From an uncultured Collinsella sp. (GTDB lineage: Bacteria > Actinomycetota > Coriobacteriia > Coriobacteriales > Coriobacteriaceae): DNA of 12,845 nt. The translations under genes were made by a program, and so were the position numbers. Shown here piece after piece: positions 7,360 through 12,845 of this stretch. The stretch's first letter is position 1; each line of letters starts with the position of its first letter. The DNA is taken from NCBI GenBank assembly GCA_958419975.1, contig CATZIG010000034.1, forward strand, positions 1-12,845, in the 5' to 3' direction. The notes beneath the pieces were generated by a model. It was given only the letters and a program-made list of their open reading frames with translations. It was not told the origin of the DNA and searched no databases.

Positions 7360-7731
7360 CTAGCGTTCAGATTCGGAGACAATTTGTCTACAGGCTCGTT
7401 CCAGCGTAGGGAACTCCATCGTCACTGCATCCCAAACAACCGAGCGGTCGACATTGCCGTAATCATGCGCAAGATAATTTCTCATGCCGATAATTCCACG
7501 CCATTCGATTTCGGGATGAAGCCGCTGCGAGCGTTCCGACAATTTGCCCGCTTCTTCCGTTACCCTAAGCGCACACATCAAAAGGGAGTCCGCCAACGCC
7601 CTCGTCCGCACGTCATTCGCATGCAGAAACTGGTCCTCGGTGATATCAAAAACCTTGATGCGCTCGTTCGTTTCAGAAATGGCATCCAAAACCTCTTGGG
7701 CGCGAAGGCTGTCTGACTTACGCGCGATCAT
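7360..7731 (-). CDS. hepT: HepT-like toxin (DUF86 / HEPN domain RNase)
   Basis: A 123-residue all-helical HEPN-family protein with the RX4HXY signature: R84 and H89 in RNYLAHDY, ending in Y91. In characterised HepT/MntA pairs HepT is an RNase toxin that is silenced when MntA adds AMP to the tyrosine of this motif. Its ATG overlaps the 3' end of the upstream antitoxin gene by 14 nt, with an AAGGAG site inside that gene, so the two are translated together. Length and motif match the family, and no frame damage is seen. GC is a little below that of the flanking metabolic genes. No clear terminator follows; only a T6 run at about 7323-7328 on the minus strand before the GS-like gene. Confidence 0.9.
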   Translation of the reverse strand: MIARKSDSLRAQEVLDAISETNERIKVFDITEDQFLHANDVRTRALADSLLMCALRVTEEAGKLSERSQRLHPEIEWRGIIGMRNYLAHDYGNVDRSVVWDAVTMEFPTLERACRQIVSESER

Positions 7732-8212
7732 AAAGGATCACTCCTTCGCGCTCGATTACCGCGGCAAGATCGTCATCAAGATGATCACTAGAGACGAGAT
7801 CAACCTGCCTCCCGGTTTCTTTGCGCACCGCCTCACCAAACGCCGACAACGCGAAAAGACCAAAGCCCTGCTCGCGATCGACTTCGAGACGCAAGTCAAT
7901 ATCGCTATCGACATGTGCCTCGCCCCGGGCATACGAACCAAAAAGAATCACGGTTTTGATGGCGGGAATCGAGCAGGCCGCCTCGCGGACGGCGGACTCA
8001 ATCTGGGCAGTATCCAAAATGCCCGTCGCGGCGCTTTCGCTCGCAGAGCTTTTACCAAGTGAAGGAACAAACGGCAGAGAGCGCTCGCGCAGCATCTGCC
8101 TCATAAACATATTGACCGCAACAGACGAAGTCATGCCAAGCTCTTCGCACAGTTCGGCAAATGAGTCTTTAATTGACGAGTCCACTCGCACACTCAGCAC
8201 AGACGCAGCCAT
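7718..8212 (-). CDS. Fusion antitoxin: RelB/DinJ-like ribbon-helix-helix domain plus MntA-like nucleotidyltransferase
   Basis: A 164-residue protein with two parts. Residues 1-50 resemble the DNA-binding half of RelB/DinJ antitoxins, ending in RERSLPF as in DinJ. Residues about 68-164 are a minimal nucleotidyltransferase of the MNT family, with the catalytic GSX10DXD pattern (G92, S93, D104, D106) and a third aspartate at D138 (RQVDLVS). In the MntA/HepT type the MNT protein AMPylates and neutralises the HEPN toxin encoded next to it. The added ribbon-helix-helix domain would let this antitoxin bind its own promoter, a role usually absent from bare MntA. The ATG has a near-perfect AGGAGG site 5-6 nt upstream. 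It overlaps hepT by 14 nt. GC is about 47-52% at the 5' end, lower than the neighbours, hinting at acquisition. The fusion is intact in one frame, not an artefact of two ORFs. Confidence 0.9.
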   Translation of the reverse strand: MAASVLSVRVDSSIKDSFAELCEELGMTSSVAVNMFMRQMLRERSLPFVPSLGKSSASESAATGILDTAQIESAVREAACSIPAIKTVILFGSYARGEAHVDSDIDLRLEVDREQGFGLFALSAFGEAVRKETGRQVDLVSSDHLDDDLAAVIEREGVILYDRA

Positions 8213-8227
8213 GGATACCTCCTGTAT

Positions 8228-8269
8228 GACATTGTCTATATATTATCACACAGGCTAGCGCGAGGTCGA
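8228..8269 (-). promoter_or_regulatory. Promoter of the toxin-antitoxin operon
   Basis: On the minus strand a TCGACC -35 (8264-8269), 16-bp spacer and GATAAT -10 (8242-8247) with an upstream TG two bases before it (extended -10). The -35 lies in the 3' end of the LacI gene. A small palindrome GACATTGTC (8228-8236) lies between the -10 and the ribosome site and is a possible operator for the ribbon-helix-helix domain; that last point is inference. Confidence 0.5.
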
Positions 8270-9277
8270 TGCGCGGTGTTCGATGTGGCCGGGGATCTCA
8301 ATGCGTTTGGGCGCCAGCTTTGCGGCCTCGCCCACGGTGGTGGTAACGACGTCGATGCGCTCGGAAAGGCGCTCGACTACGCGCTCGGCAATGGTGAGGG
8401 TGTCCTGCGCGGCCGTGGTGACGCCGCCAAAGAGCACATGGTTCCAGGGGTAGTCGTCAAACGTCGCGATCTTGAGCCCCGCCGGCAGCGAGGGACCAAG
8501 CTGCGCCAGCGCCTCGGTCAGACGCAGGAAAACCAGGCCGTTGACGGCGATAAGGCCGAGCCTTTTGCCCGCGTAGTCGCGGATGGTCTTGTCCAAACGG
8601 CCAACGCCCGTGGCGCCACCGTCGGCCAGGGTGACGACCTCGCCCGCAAGGCCGCGGCGCGAAAGCTCGTCGGCAAAGGCCTCGGCGCGCTCTCGACGCA
8701 CGGGGCTATCGTCGCTTGCCTCGGTGAGCAGGCACAGACGCTCGCTGCCCGCAGCTGCCAAGGCGTCTACCAAGCCGGCGACCAGCTCACGGTTGTTAGA
8801 TGTCACCAGGTCAATACCGCCGTCGGCAACGTCGCGGTCGAGCAGTACGACGGGCAGACGTCCCGCTGCCGCGGCGATCGCCTCGTCATTGCCTCCGCAG
8901 GTGTTGACGACCAGGCCGTCCACGCCGGCATCGATAAGTCTGGTGAGCGACTCCGCTTCCTTAGCGGGGTCGTTGCCGCTAATGGCCGTCATGAGCGAGC
9001 AGCCGCGCGCCGCGGCGCTGGCGGAAAGGCCCTCGAGCATGGCGCTCGAGAACGGGTTGGCGATGTCAGCCAGAATCACACCGATGAGGTTCGTACGCGA
9101 GCTGCGCAGATTGCGCGCGGCGGCACGTGGGCGATAGCCGGTGCGCTCGATAACCGCCGCGATGCGAGCGCGGGTTTCCTCGGTCATCTGCCCGGGGCGG
9201 TTATTGAGATAGCGCGAGACCGTGGCCGGACTCACGCCCGCCTCGACGGCAATGTCCTTGATTCTCATCTGCGCCAT
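8255..9277 (-). CDS. LacI-family transcriptional repressor (probable KDG/uronate regulator)
   Basis: A 340-residue LacI/GalR-family regulator: helix-turn-helix at about 4-27 (MRIKDIAVEAGVSPATVSRY), hinge region about 48-60 and a periplasmic-binding-protein-like effector domain from about 63 to the end. The chosen ATG at 9275-9277 has a GGGGTG site; the ATG three codons later has none. It is divergent from kdgK across 233 bp that contain two LacI-type operator-like repeats, so it very likely controls kdgK-kdgA and perhaps itself. The effector is probably a uronate intermediate such as KDG or KDPG, inferred from the neighbours only. Its stop is 43 bp from the toxin-antitoxin start on the same strand. 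Confidence 0.93.
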   Translation of the reverse strand: MAQMRIKDIAVEAGVSPATVSRYLNNRPGQMTEETRARIAAVIERTGYRPRAAARNLRSSRTNLIGVILADIANPFSSAMLEGLSASAAARGCSLMTAISGNDPAKEAESLTRLIDAGVDGLVVNTCGGNDEAIAAAAGRLPVVLLDRDVADGGIDLVTSNNRELVAGLVDALAAAGSERLCLLTEASDDSPVRRERAEAFADELSRRGLAGEVVTLADGGATGVGRLDKTIRDYAGKRLGLIAVNGLVFLRLTEALAQLGPSLPAGLKIATFDDYPWNHVLFGGVTTAAQDTLTIAERVVERLSERIDVVTTTVGEAAKLAPKRIEIPGHIEHRASTSR

Positions 9278-9313
9278 AGCGCACCCCGTTTCCCAATGTC
9301 GGCAGTCTGAGCC

Positions 9314-9341
9314 ATTTTAGGCATTTTTTTAAAAATCTCAC
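9314..9341 (-). promoter_or_regulatory. Probable promoter of the LacI-family gene
   Basis: On the minus strand a GTGAGA -35 (9336-9341), 16-bp A/T-rich spacer and TAAAAT -10 (9314-9319). Its -35 abuts the -35 of the divergent kdgK promoter, so the two promoters stand back to back. Confidence 0.5.
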
Positions 9342-9368
9342 TTGCAAAACGCTGTAGGTGAGTATACT
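9342..9368 (+). promoter_or_regulatory. Probable kdgK-kdgA promoter
   Basis: TTGCAA (9342-9347) and TATACT (9363-9368). The spacer is 15 nt, shorter than ideal, but the -10 is strong and the predicted start near 9375 falls immediately before the operator repeats. Confidence 0.55.
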
Positions 9369-9379
9369 ACAACTCGAAA

Positions 9380-9406
9380 CGAAACCGATTTCGTAAACCG
9401 ATTTCG
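9380..9406. promoter_or_regulatory. Two tandem LacI-type operators
   Basis: The 12-mer AAACCGATTTCG occurs twice, at 9382-9393 and 9395-9406, with a 13-bp period. The first copy sits in the near-palindrome CGAAACCGATTTCG (9380-9393), with the central CG and A/T-rich arms typical of LacI-family sites. They lie just after the predicted kdgK transcription start, where a bound repressor would block transcription. Confidence 0.75.
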
Positions 9407-9410
9407 GCAA

Positions 9411-9468
9411 GCGTTGGCACGGAGGTGCAAAGACGCACCCTACCGTCTTGGCACCTGCGTGCCAACGC
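9411..9468 (+). promoter_or_regulatory. Long hairpin in the kdgK mRNA leader
   Basis: Bases 9411-9434 pair with 9445-9468: 24 bp with two mismatches and a 10-nt loop. No T tract follows, so it is not an intrinsic terminator. It ends 24 nt before the kdgK ribosome site. It may stabilise the 5' end of the mRNA or be a dispersed palindromic repeat. Confidence 0.75.
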
Positions 9469-9510
9469 CATATCAAAGGTGTACGCACGAGTAAAAGGAG
9501 CTGCGCGACC

Positions 9511-10545
9511 ATGGGTAAAACGGTTCTTACCTTCGGCGAGATCATGATGAGACTCTCACCCAAAGACCACCTGCGTATTGAGCAGGCAACCGAGTTTGAC
9601 GTCCGCTACGGCGGCGCCGAGGCCAACACTGCGCTTTCCCTGGCCTACCAGGGCGACAAGGCCGCTTACGTCTCCGTTGTCCCGGCCAACCGTCTGGGCG
9701 AGTGCGCCCTGCGTTCGCTGAAGGCCTACGACGTCGACACCACGCGCGTCGTGCGTCAGGGCGACCGCCTTGGCTCCTATGTGTTTGAGGTCGGTGCCTC
9801 GCAGCGCGGCAACGGTTGCGTCTACGACCGCAAGTACTCTGCCATCAACATGGCCAAGCGCGACGTCTTTGACTGGGACGAGATCCTCAAGGGCATCGAT
9901 GTCTTCTATTTCTCCGGCGTGACCCCCGCCGTCTCCGATGAGATGGCCGCCGCCTGCAAGGATGCGCTCACCGCCTGCCGCGCCAAGGGCATCACCACCG
10001 TGTGCGACGTCAACTATCGCGGCAAAATGTGGTCGCCCGAGAAGTCTCAGGCCACCATGAAGGAACTCCTGCCGCTCGTCGACATCTGCATCGCCAACGA
10101 CGAGGACGCGCCTGCCGGCCTCGGTATGACTTGCGTCTCCGGCTCCCTTGCCCACGGCATCGAGGAGCGTGACACCTACGTCGAGATGGCCCGTCAGATC
10201 TGCGCCGAGTACGGCTGCAAGAAGGTCGCCTCGGTCGTCCGCAACATCTCCTGCGTCGAGCGCTCCATCTGGATGGGCATGCTCTTTGACGCCGAGAGCG
10301 GCGAGCACTGGTTCTCCCCTGCTCACGATGTACACGTGCTCGAGGGCGTTGCCGCCGGCGACGCTTTCAACGCCGGCCTCGTCCATGCCCTCATCAACGA
10401 CTTTGACCCGCAGGCTGCCGTCAACTACGCCATCGCGGCCTCGATCCTCAAGCTCACCATCAAGGGCGATTCCAACTTGGTGACCGCAGACGAGATCGCA
10501 GCCGTGGCATCAGCCGCCGACGGTGGCACTCGCGTCGCACGCTAG
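9511..10545 (+). CDS. kdgK: 2-keto-3-deoxygluconate kinase (PfkB family)
   Basis: A 344-residue PfkB/ribokinase-family sugar kinase that most likely phosphorylates 2-keto-3-deoxygluconate to KDPG with ATP in the cytoplasm. The family's first signature includes GGAEANTA (34-41). The second is GVAAGDAFNAGL, with the catalytic base at D284; the AAGD form also occurs in known KDG kinases. FSGVTPA (135-141) is also as in the family. The substrate call rests on the KDPG aldolase gene that follows. The ATG at 9511 has an AAAAGGAG site 10 nt upstream; an upstream in-frame ATG lies in the leader hairpin and has no ribosome site. Codon choice is strongly biased to C-ending codons, suggesting high expression when induced. 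It is the first gene of a two-gene unit under the divergent LacI protein. Another PfkB substrate cannot be excluded. Confidence 0.9.
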   Translation: MGKTVLTFGEIMMRLSPKDHLRIEQATEFDVRYGGAEANTALSLAYQGDKAAYVSVVPANRLGECALRSLKAYDVDTTRVVRQGDRLGSYVFEVGASQRGNGCVYDRKYSAINMAKRDVFDWDEILKGIDVFYFSGVTPAVSDEMAAACKDALTACRAKGITTVCDVNYRGKMWSPEKSQATMKELLPLVDICIANDEDAPAGLGMTCVSGSLAHGIEERDTYVEMARQICAEYGCKKVASVVRNISCVERSIWMGMLFDAESGEHWFSPAHDVHVLEGVAAGDAFNAGLVHALINDFDPQAAVNYAIAASILKLTIKGDSNLVTADEIAAVASAADGGTRVAR

Positions 10546-10798
10546 TCCGTCTCCATTCCGCGGGCCGCAGCTTTCCAATCCCATACCCCTGCGGCCCGCT
10601 CCCCGATTCCTCCGGTCGGGCAAAACCACCAGTCCCATTCCGGTTTTGCCTGGCATTCCCTACATGACTGGTCGAGCAGCTGGTTTTGGAATTGCTTGAA
10701 CCCCAAGCAGTGCCTCCGATAACCAATCCAAAATCGGCTCCTGACCAGCATATTTGGCAATCACGCGCCCATGCGCGCCATACATCGAAAGGAACATT
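10546..10798 (+). other. Structured 253-nt spacer between kdgK and kdgA
   Basis: Three stem-loop regions in a row: a perfect 11-bp stem (10560-10570 with 10589-10599), a 9-bp stem (10619-10627 with 10642-10650), and a nested structure (10679-10690 with 10727-10733 and 10744-10749) enclosing a 6-bp hairpin (10693-10698 with 10704-10709). None has a T tract. A weak promoter-like pair lies at 10696-10701 (TTGAAC) and 10718-10723 (GATAAC). No coding potential seen. Confidence 0.6.
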
Positions 10799-11440
10799 AT
10801 GTTCGATCAGTTCTACACCACGCTTGAGTCCCTGGGCATCGTGCCGGTCGTCGTGCTCGACAAGGTCGAGGACGCCGCTCCGCTCGCCCACGCCCTTATG
10901 GCAGCTGGCATGAAGTCCGCCGAGGTCACCTTCCGCACCGCCTGCGCCGCCGAGTGCATCGCCGCTATGGCCGAGGCCGAGCCCGAGATGTGCGTTGGCG
11001 CCGGCACTGTCCTGACCGTCGAGCAGGTTGAGCAGGCCCGCGCAGCCGGTGCCAAGTTCATCGTCTCCCCGGGTTACAACGAGGACGTTGTGAAGCACTG
11101 CATCGACATCGACCTGCCTGTCCTTCCCGGCACCGTAACCCCCTCCGAGGTCACCGCAGCCGAGAACCTGGGCCTCAAGGTCACCAAGTTCTTCCCCGCG
11201 TCCCAGTATGGCGGCCTGAACACCATCAAGGCCCTCGCCGCTCCGTTTGTCGGTCACCGCTTTATGCCTACCGGCGGCGTGAGCACTGCCAACGTCGAGG
11301 AGTACCTGAGCTCCTCCGCCATCATCGCCTGCGGTGGCACCTGGATGGTCAAGCCGGCCCTGTTTGCCGACGGCGACTTCTCCAAGGTCGAGCAGATTGC
11401 CCGCGAGGCCATGGACGTCGTCAAGAAGGTCCGCGGCTAG
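10799..11440 (+). CDS. kdgA: KDPG/KHG aldolase
   Basis: A 213-residue class I aldolase (Eda family) that splits 2-keto-3-deoxy-6-phosphogluconate into pyruvate and glyceraldehyde-3-phosphate, completing the path begun by kdgK. Visible family motifs: EVTFRT with catalytic E42 and R46, VGAGTVLT (66-73), SPGYN (90-94), LPGTVTPSE (109-117), the Schiff-base lysine K130 in TKFFPA, and the phosphate-binding MPTGGVS (156-162). Length is normal for the family. The ATG at 10799 has an AAAGGA site 5 nt upstream; an earlier in-frame ATG at 10754 has no ribosome site and adds 15 residues with no counterpart in the family. Codon bias is as strong as in kdgK. A terminator follows directly. Confidence 0.96.
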   Translation: MFDQFYTTLESLGIVPVVVLDKVEDAAPLAHALMAAGMKSAEVTFRTACAAECIAAMAEAEPEMCVGAGTVLTVEQVEQARAAGAKFIVSPGYNEDVVKHCIDIDLPVLPGTVTPSEVTAAENLGLKVTKFFPASQYGGLNTIKALAAPFVGHRFMPTGGVSTANVEEYLSSSAIIACGGTWMVKPALFADGDFSKVEQIAREAMDVVKKVRG

Positions 11441-11457
11441 GTTTAGCTCTCTATCGT

Positions 11458-11496
11458 GAAAGGGGGCGTGCCCTAGACCTCGCCCCCTTTCTTTTA
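11458..11496 (+). terminator. Intrinsic terminator of kdgK-kdgA
   Basis: A perfect 11-bp stem (11458-11468 with 11481-11491), 12-nt loop and TTTT tail, starting 17 nt after the kdgA stop. Confidence 0.92.
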
Positions 11497-11596
11497 AAGC
11501 GGCTCGGAAGCGCGCCGTTTCCGTCACGAACAAGAACCAAAACCGTCTTGTATGCTGATAGAACGTGACGGAAGCGACACGCCCCCGAGCCGCTTT
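11496..11596. repeat. 101-bp near-palindromic element
   Basis: Outer perfect arms of 12 bp (11496-11507 with 11585-11596), imperfect 11-nt segments, then inner perfect arms of 10 bp (11519-11528 with 11564-11573) around a 35-nt A-rich centre. The two 33-nt halves have equal length, so the structure is continuous. It starts at the tail of the kdgA terminator. Confidence 0.7.
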
Positions 11597-11650
11597 GCCT
11601 ACTCGGCTGGCAACCGCGCCCAGTTGGGCCACATCGACAAAAACCGAGCC

Positions 11651-11730
11651 ACCAAAACAGCTGCGGCGCCGTCTGGAGGAATGGACCCTTGCTTCCGGTC
11701 TTTTCCTCCAAGCGACGCCGCAGCTTTTTT
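11651..11730. terminator. Strong hairpin with T tract, probably bidirectional terminator
   Basis: A 10-bp stem (11659-11668 with 11716-11725), symmetrical 5-nt internal loop and 8-bp upper stem (11674-11681 with 11703-11710). TTTTT follows on the plus strand and GTTTTGG on the minus strand. It can end transcription of the convergent GntR gene, or of an unannotated plus-strand transcript. Confidence 0.75.
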
Positions 11731-11751
11731 GTGCCCCGATAGTACCCCGGC

Positions 11752-11818
11752 AGTTGCGGTGAGATACGGACTGTTTACACCATCAGAGCCGCAAAACAAT
11801 CCCTATTTCACCGCAACT
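11752..11818. repeat. 67-bp palindromic repeat, copy 1
   Basis: The ends AGTTGCGGTGA and TCACCGCAACT are perfect inverted repeats; pairing continues to 19 bp with two mismatches. Same length, ends and general centre as the element at 12599-12665. It lies 15 bp beyond the GntR stop codon. Confidence 0.8.
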
Positions 11819-11833
11819 AATGAAGGGGACGAG

Positions 11834-12526
11834 TTAGATGGCCGAGTCTTTGGACAGCTCAAAATAGTCGGGATGCAAGGCGATAACCGGACCTTGCTCT
11901 TCGGGCATCAGGTGCAGGTGCGTCTCTGCCAGATAGCTCGCCGTGTCGGTATCGCCCCCCTTAATGGCCTCGAGAATCCGGCGATGCTGCCGACGAATCG
12001 GCTCCCAATCCAGATCCTGCGACACCATACGCAACCAGTTGTATCGCTCAAAATGCGTGTTGATGCTCTTCATCCAATCCCACAACATGTGACGACCGGC
12101 AATCTCAAAACACGTCTCATGGAACAGGTTGTCCAGGTCAAAGAAACGACGCGTTTCGCTATGGTCGAGCGACTCGGACTCGGCAAGGATCTGCTCAATC
12201 CGCTGCTTTTGCTCGGGCGAGGCGGCCGAACAGCATTTAATAAGCACGCTTCTCTCGAGCTTCTCGCGCAAAAAGCAGGCGTTTTCGGCGCGTTCCATGC
12301 TGATTTTAGAGACGTAGGTGCCGCTTTTGGGACGCGTTTCCACCAGCTCCTGCTCACGCAGGCGCACAAAGGATTCGCGAATGGGCGTGCGCCCGATTCC
12401 CGTCTCCTTTTCCAGACCAATCGCCGAAAGGCGCGTGCCGGGCTTGAGCTCGGCATAGATGATCTTAGAGCGCAATGCGTTGTATGCCTGGTCTTGCAGG
12501 CTCTGATAATGCTGGTGTTGTTCCAT
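11834..12526 (-). CDS. GntR-family regulator, FadR/UxuR-like (FCD domain)
   Basis: A 230-residue regulator with an N-terminal winged helix (about 8-72; GIGRTPIRESFVRLREQELV is the recognition region) and a C-terminal all-helical FCD ligand domain (about 80-210). Likely FCD metal ligands are visible as D132, H136, H181 and H203. This subfamily contains repressors responding to uronates, lactate, other organic acids and acyl-CoA. Next to KDG/KDPG genes a uronate role is reasonable, but the gene is convergent with them and its target may lie beyond the right edge. The ATG at 12524-12526 has a GAGGG site 4-5 nt upstream; a longer frame would run into the palindromic repeat at 12599-12665 and is rejected. 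No convincing promoter was found. Confidence 0.9.
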   Translation of the reverse strand: MEQHQHYQSLQDQAYNALRSKIIYAELKPGTRLSAIGLEKETGIGRTPIRESFVRLREQELVETRPKSGTYVSKISMERAENACFLREKLERSVLIKCCSAASPEQKQRIEQILAESESLDHSETRRFFDLDNLFHETCFEIAGRHMLWDWMKSINTHFERYNWLRMVSQDLDWEPIRRQHRRILEAIKGGDTDTASYLAETHLHLMPEEQGPVIALHPDYFELSKDSAI

Positions 12527-12845
12527 ATAGCCCTCGGATGAAGCCTCGGTTAATCGAATACCACCATGCAATACTATCGCATCCCCCGCCCCCTCATAAG
12601 TTGCGGTGGAATAGTTCCTGTTCAAAGCCTTCAGCAGCAAAAACAGGAACTATTCCACCGCAACTTCCAACAGTCTTTTTGGGACGTGGCTTTTTTGGCT
12701 ACCCTGAGCCGCAGGTCGGCCCCTTGCCACAAAAGGGGCCCATCTACTACGTTAACGCGGAGAGCCCAGACCATGCTGAAAAGTGCGAAAACAAAACCGA
12801 CGCTCCTATAAGTTGTCAAGAGGCAGTTTGCGGGAGCGTTCTCTC
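12527..12845. other. Gene-free right end
   Basis: No credible gene. It holds the GntR leader, a 67-bp palindromic repeat (12599-12665), an 8-bp hairpin (12718-12725 with 12733-12740) and a 7-bp inverted repeat (12800-12806 with 12833-12839). A perfect minus-strand TTGACA (12814-12819) lies inside the last one but has no good -10 at the right spacing. Confidence 0.55.
12599..12665. repeat. 67-bp palindromic repeat, copy 2
   Basis: A perfect 24-bp inverted repeat (12599-12622 with 12642-12665) around a 19-nt centre. The outer ends AGTTGCGGTG and CACCGCAACT, and the total length, are the same as in copy 1 at 11752-11818. Confidence 0.88.

Larger units (their letters stand above)
11497..11833. 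other. Gene-free, palindrome-rich interval between kdgA and the GntR gene
   Basis: No coding sequence recognised. Three separate inverted-repeat structures fill most of it: 11496-11596, 11659-11730 and 11752-11818. The remaining 11597-11658 has nothing I can name. Confidence 0.6.

Noticed and set aside
9556..10386. Minus-strand frame opposite kdgK
   Set aside because: Antisense shadow of a codon-biased gene with clear PfkB motifs on the other strand.
10460..11632. 390-codon minus-strand frame across kdgA and the spacer
   Set aside because: Runs antisense through the kdgA gene, its terminator and the spacer palindromes; no domain is visible.
11659..11725. T-box or other riboswitch in front of a gene
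   Set aside because: No T-box antiterminator motif and no correctly oriented gene downstream; it behaves as a simple terminator hairpin.
11552..12541. 329-codon plus-strand frame opposite the GntR gene
   Set aside because: It crosses two hairpins and mirrors a clear FCD-type regulator.
12631..12819. 62-residue minus-strand ORF with a hydrophobic start
   Set aside because: Its end overlaps the 67-bp palindrome, and no ribosome site or family resemblance is seen.

Overview
The window (12,845 bp) looks like a chromosomal segment from a high-GC Coriobacteriia gut bacterium, most likely Collinsella or a close relative. This is inferred from the roughly 60-67% GC of most genes, the style of the proteins and the intergenic hairpin families, not from a database match. 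No rRNA, tRNA, CRISPR array, transposase or prophage gene was seen.

Layout: (1) 1-3052, minus strand: ligA (NAD+-dependent DNA ligase) followed after 10 nt by a DnaQ-like DEDDh exonuclease that runs off the left edge. GC drops from about 67% to about 50% part-way through ligA, near 1440-1490. (2) 3053-3499: a gene-free interval with a 200-bp element bounded by perfect 28-bp inverted repeats, and the htrA terminator. (3) 3500-5837, minus: a membrane-anchored HtrA-type serine protease, preceded by an OmpR-family regulator of the GlnR type with a degenerate receiver. (4) 5888-7225, minus: a type I glutamine synthetase homologue that has lost several canonical active-site residues; a GlnR-box-like sequence lies upstream. 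(5) 7360-8212, minus: a MntA/HepT-type toxin-antitoxin pair whose antitoxin carries an added RelB/DinJ-like DNA-binding domain. (6) 8255-11496: a LacI-family repressor divergent from kdgK and kdgA (2-keto-3-deoxygluconate kinase and KDPG aldolase), with back-to-back promoters and two tandem operator-like repeats. (7) 11497-12845: a palindrome-rich stretch and a FadR/UxuR-like GntR regulator flanked by two 67-bp palindromic elements of one family.

How the genes work together: kdgK and kdgA form the lower part of hexuronate catabolism (KDG to KDPG to pyruvate plus glyceraldehyde-3-phosphate), probably repressed by the divergent LacI protein. The GS-like gene and the GlnR-like regulator probably form a nitrogen-related unit. 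LigA and the exonuclease are translationally coupled DNA-maintenance genes. The most unusual items are the DinJ-MNT fusion antitoxin, the divergent GS with its GlnR-like partner, the 28-bp inverted-repeat element, the twin 67-bp palindromes and the composition break inside ligA.
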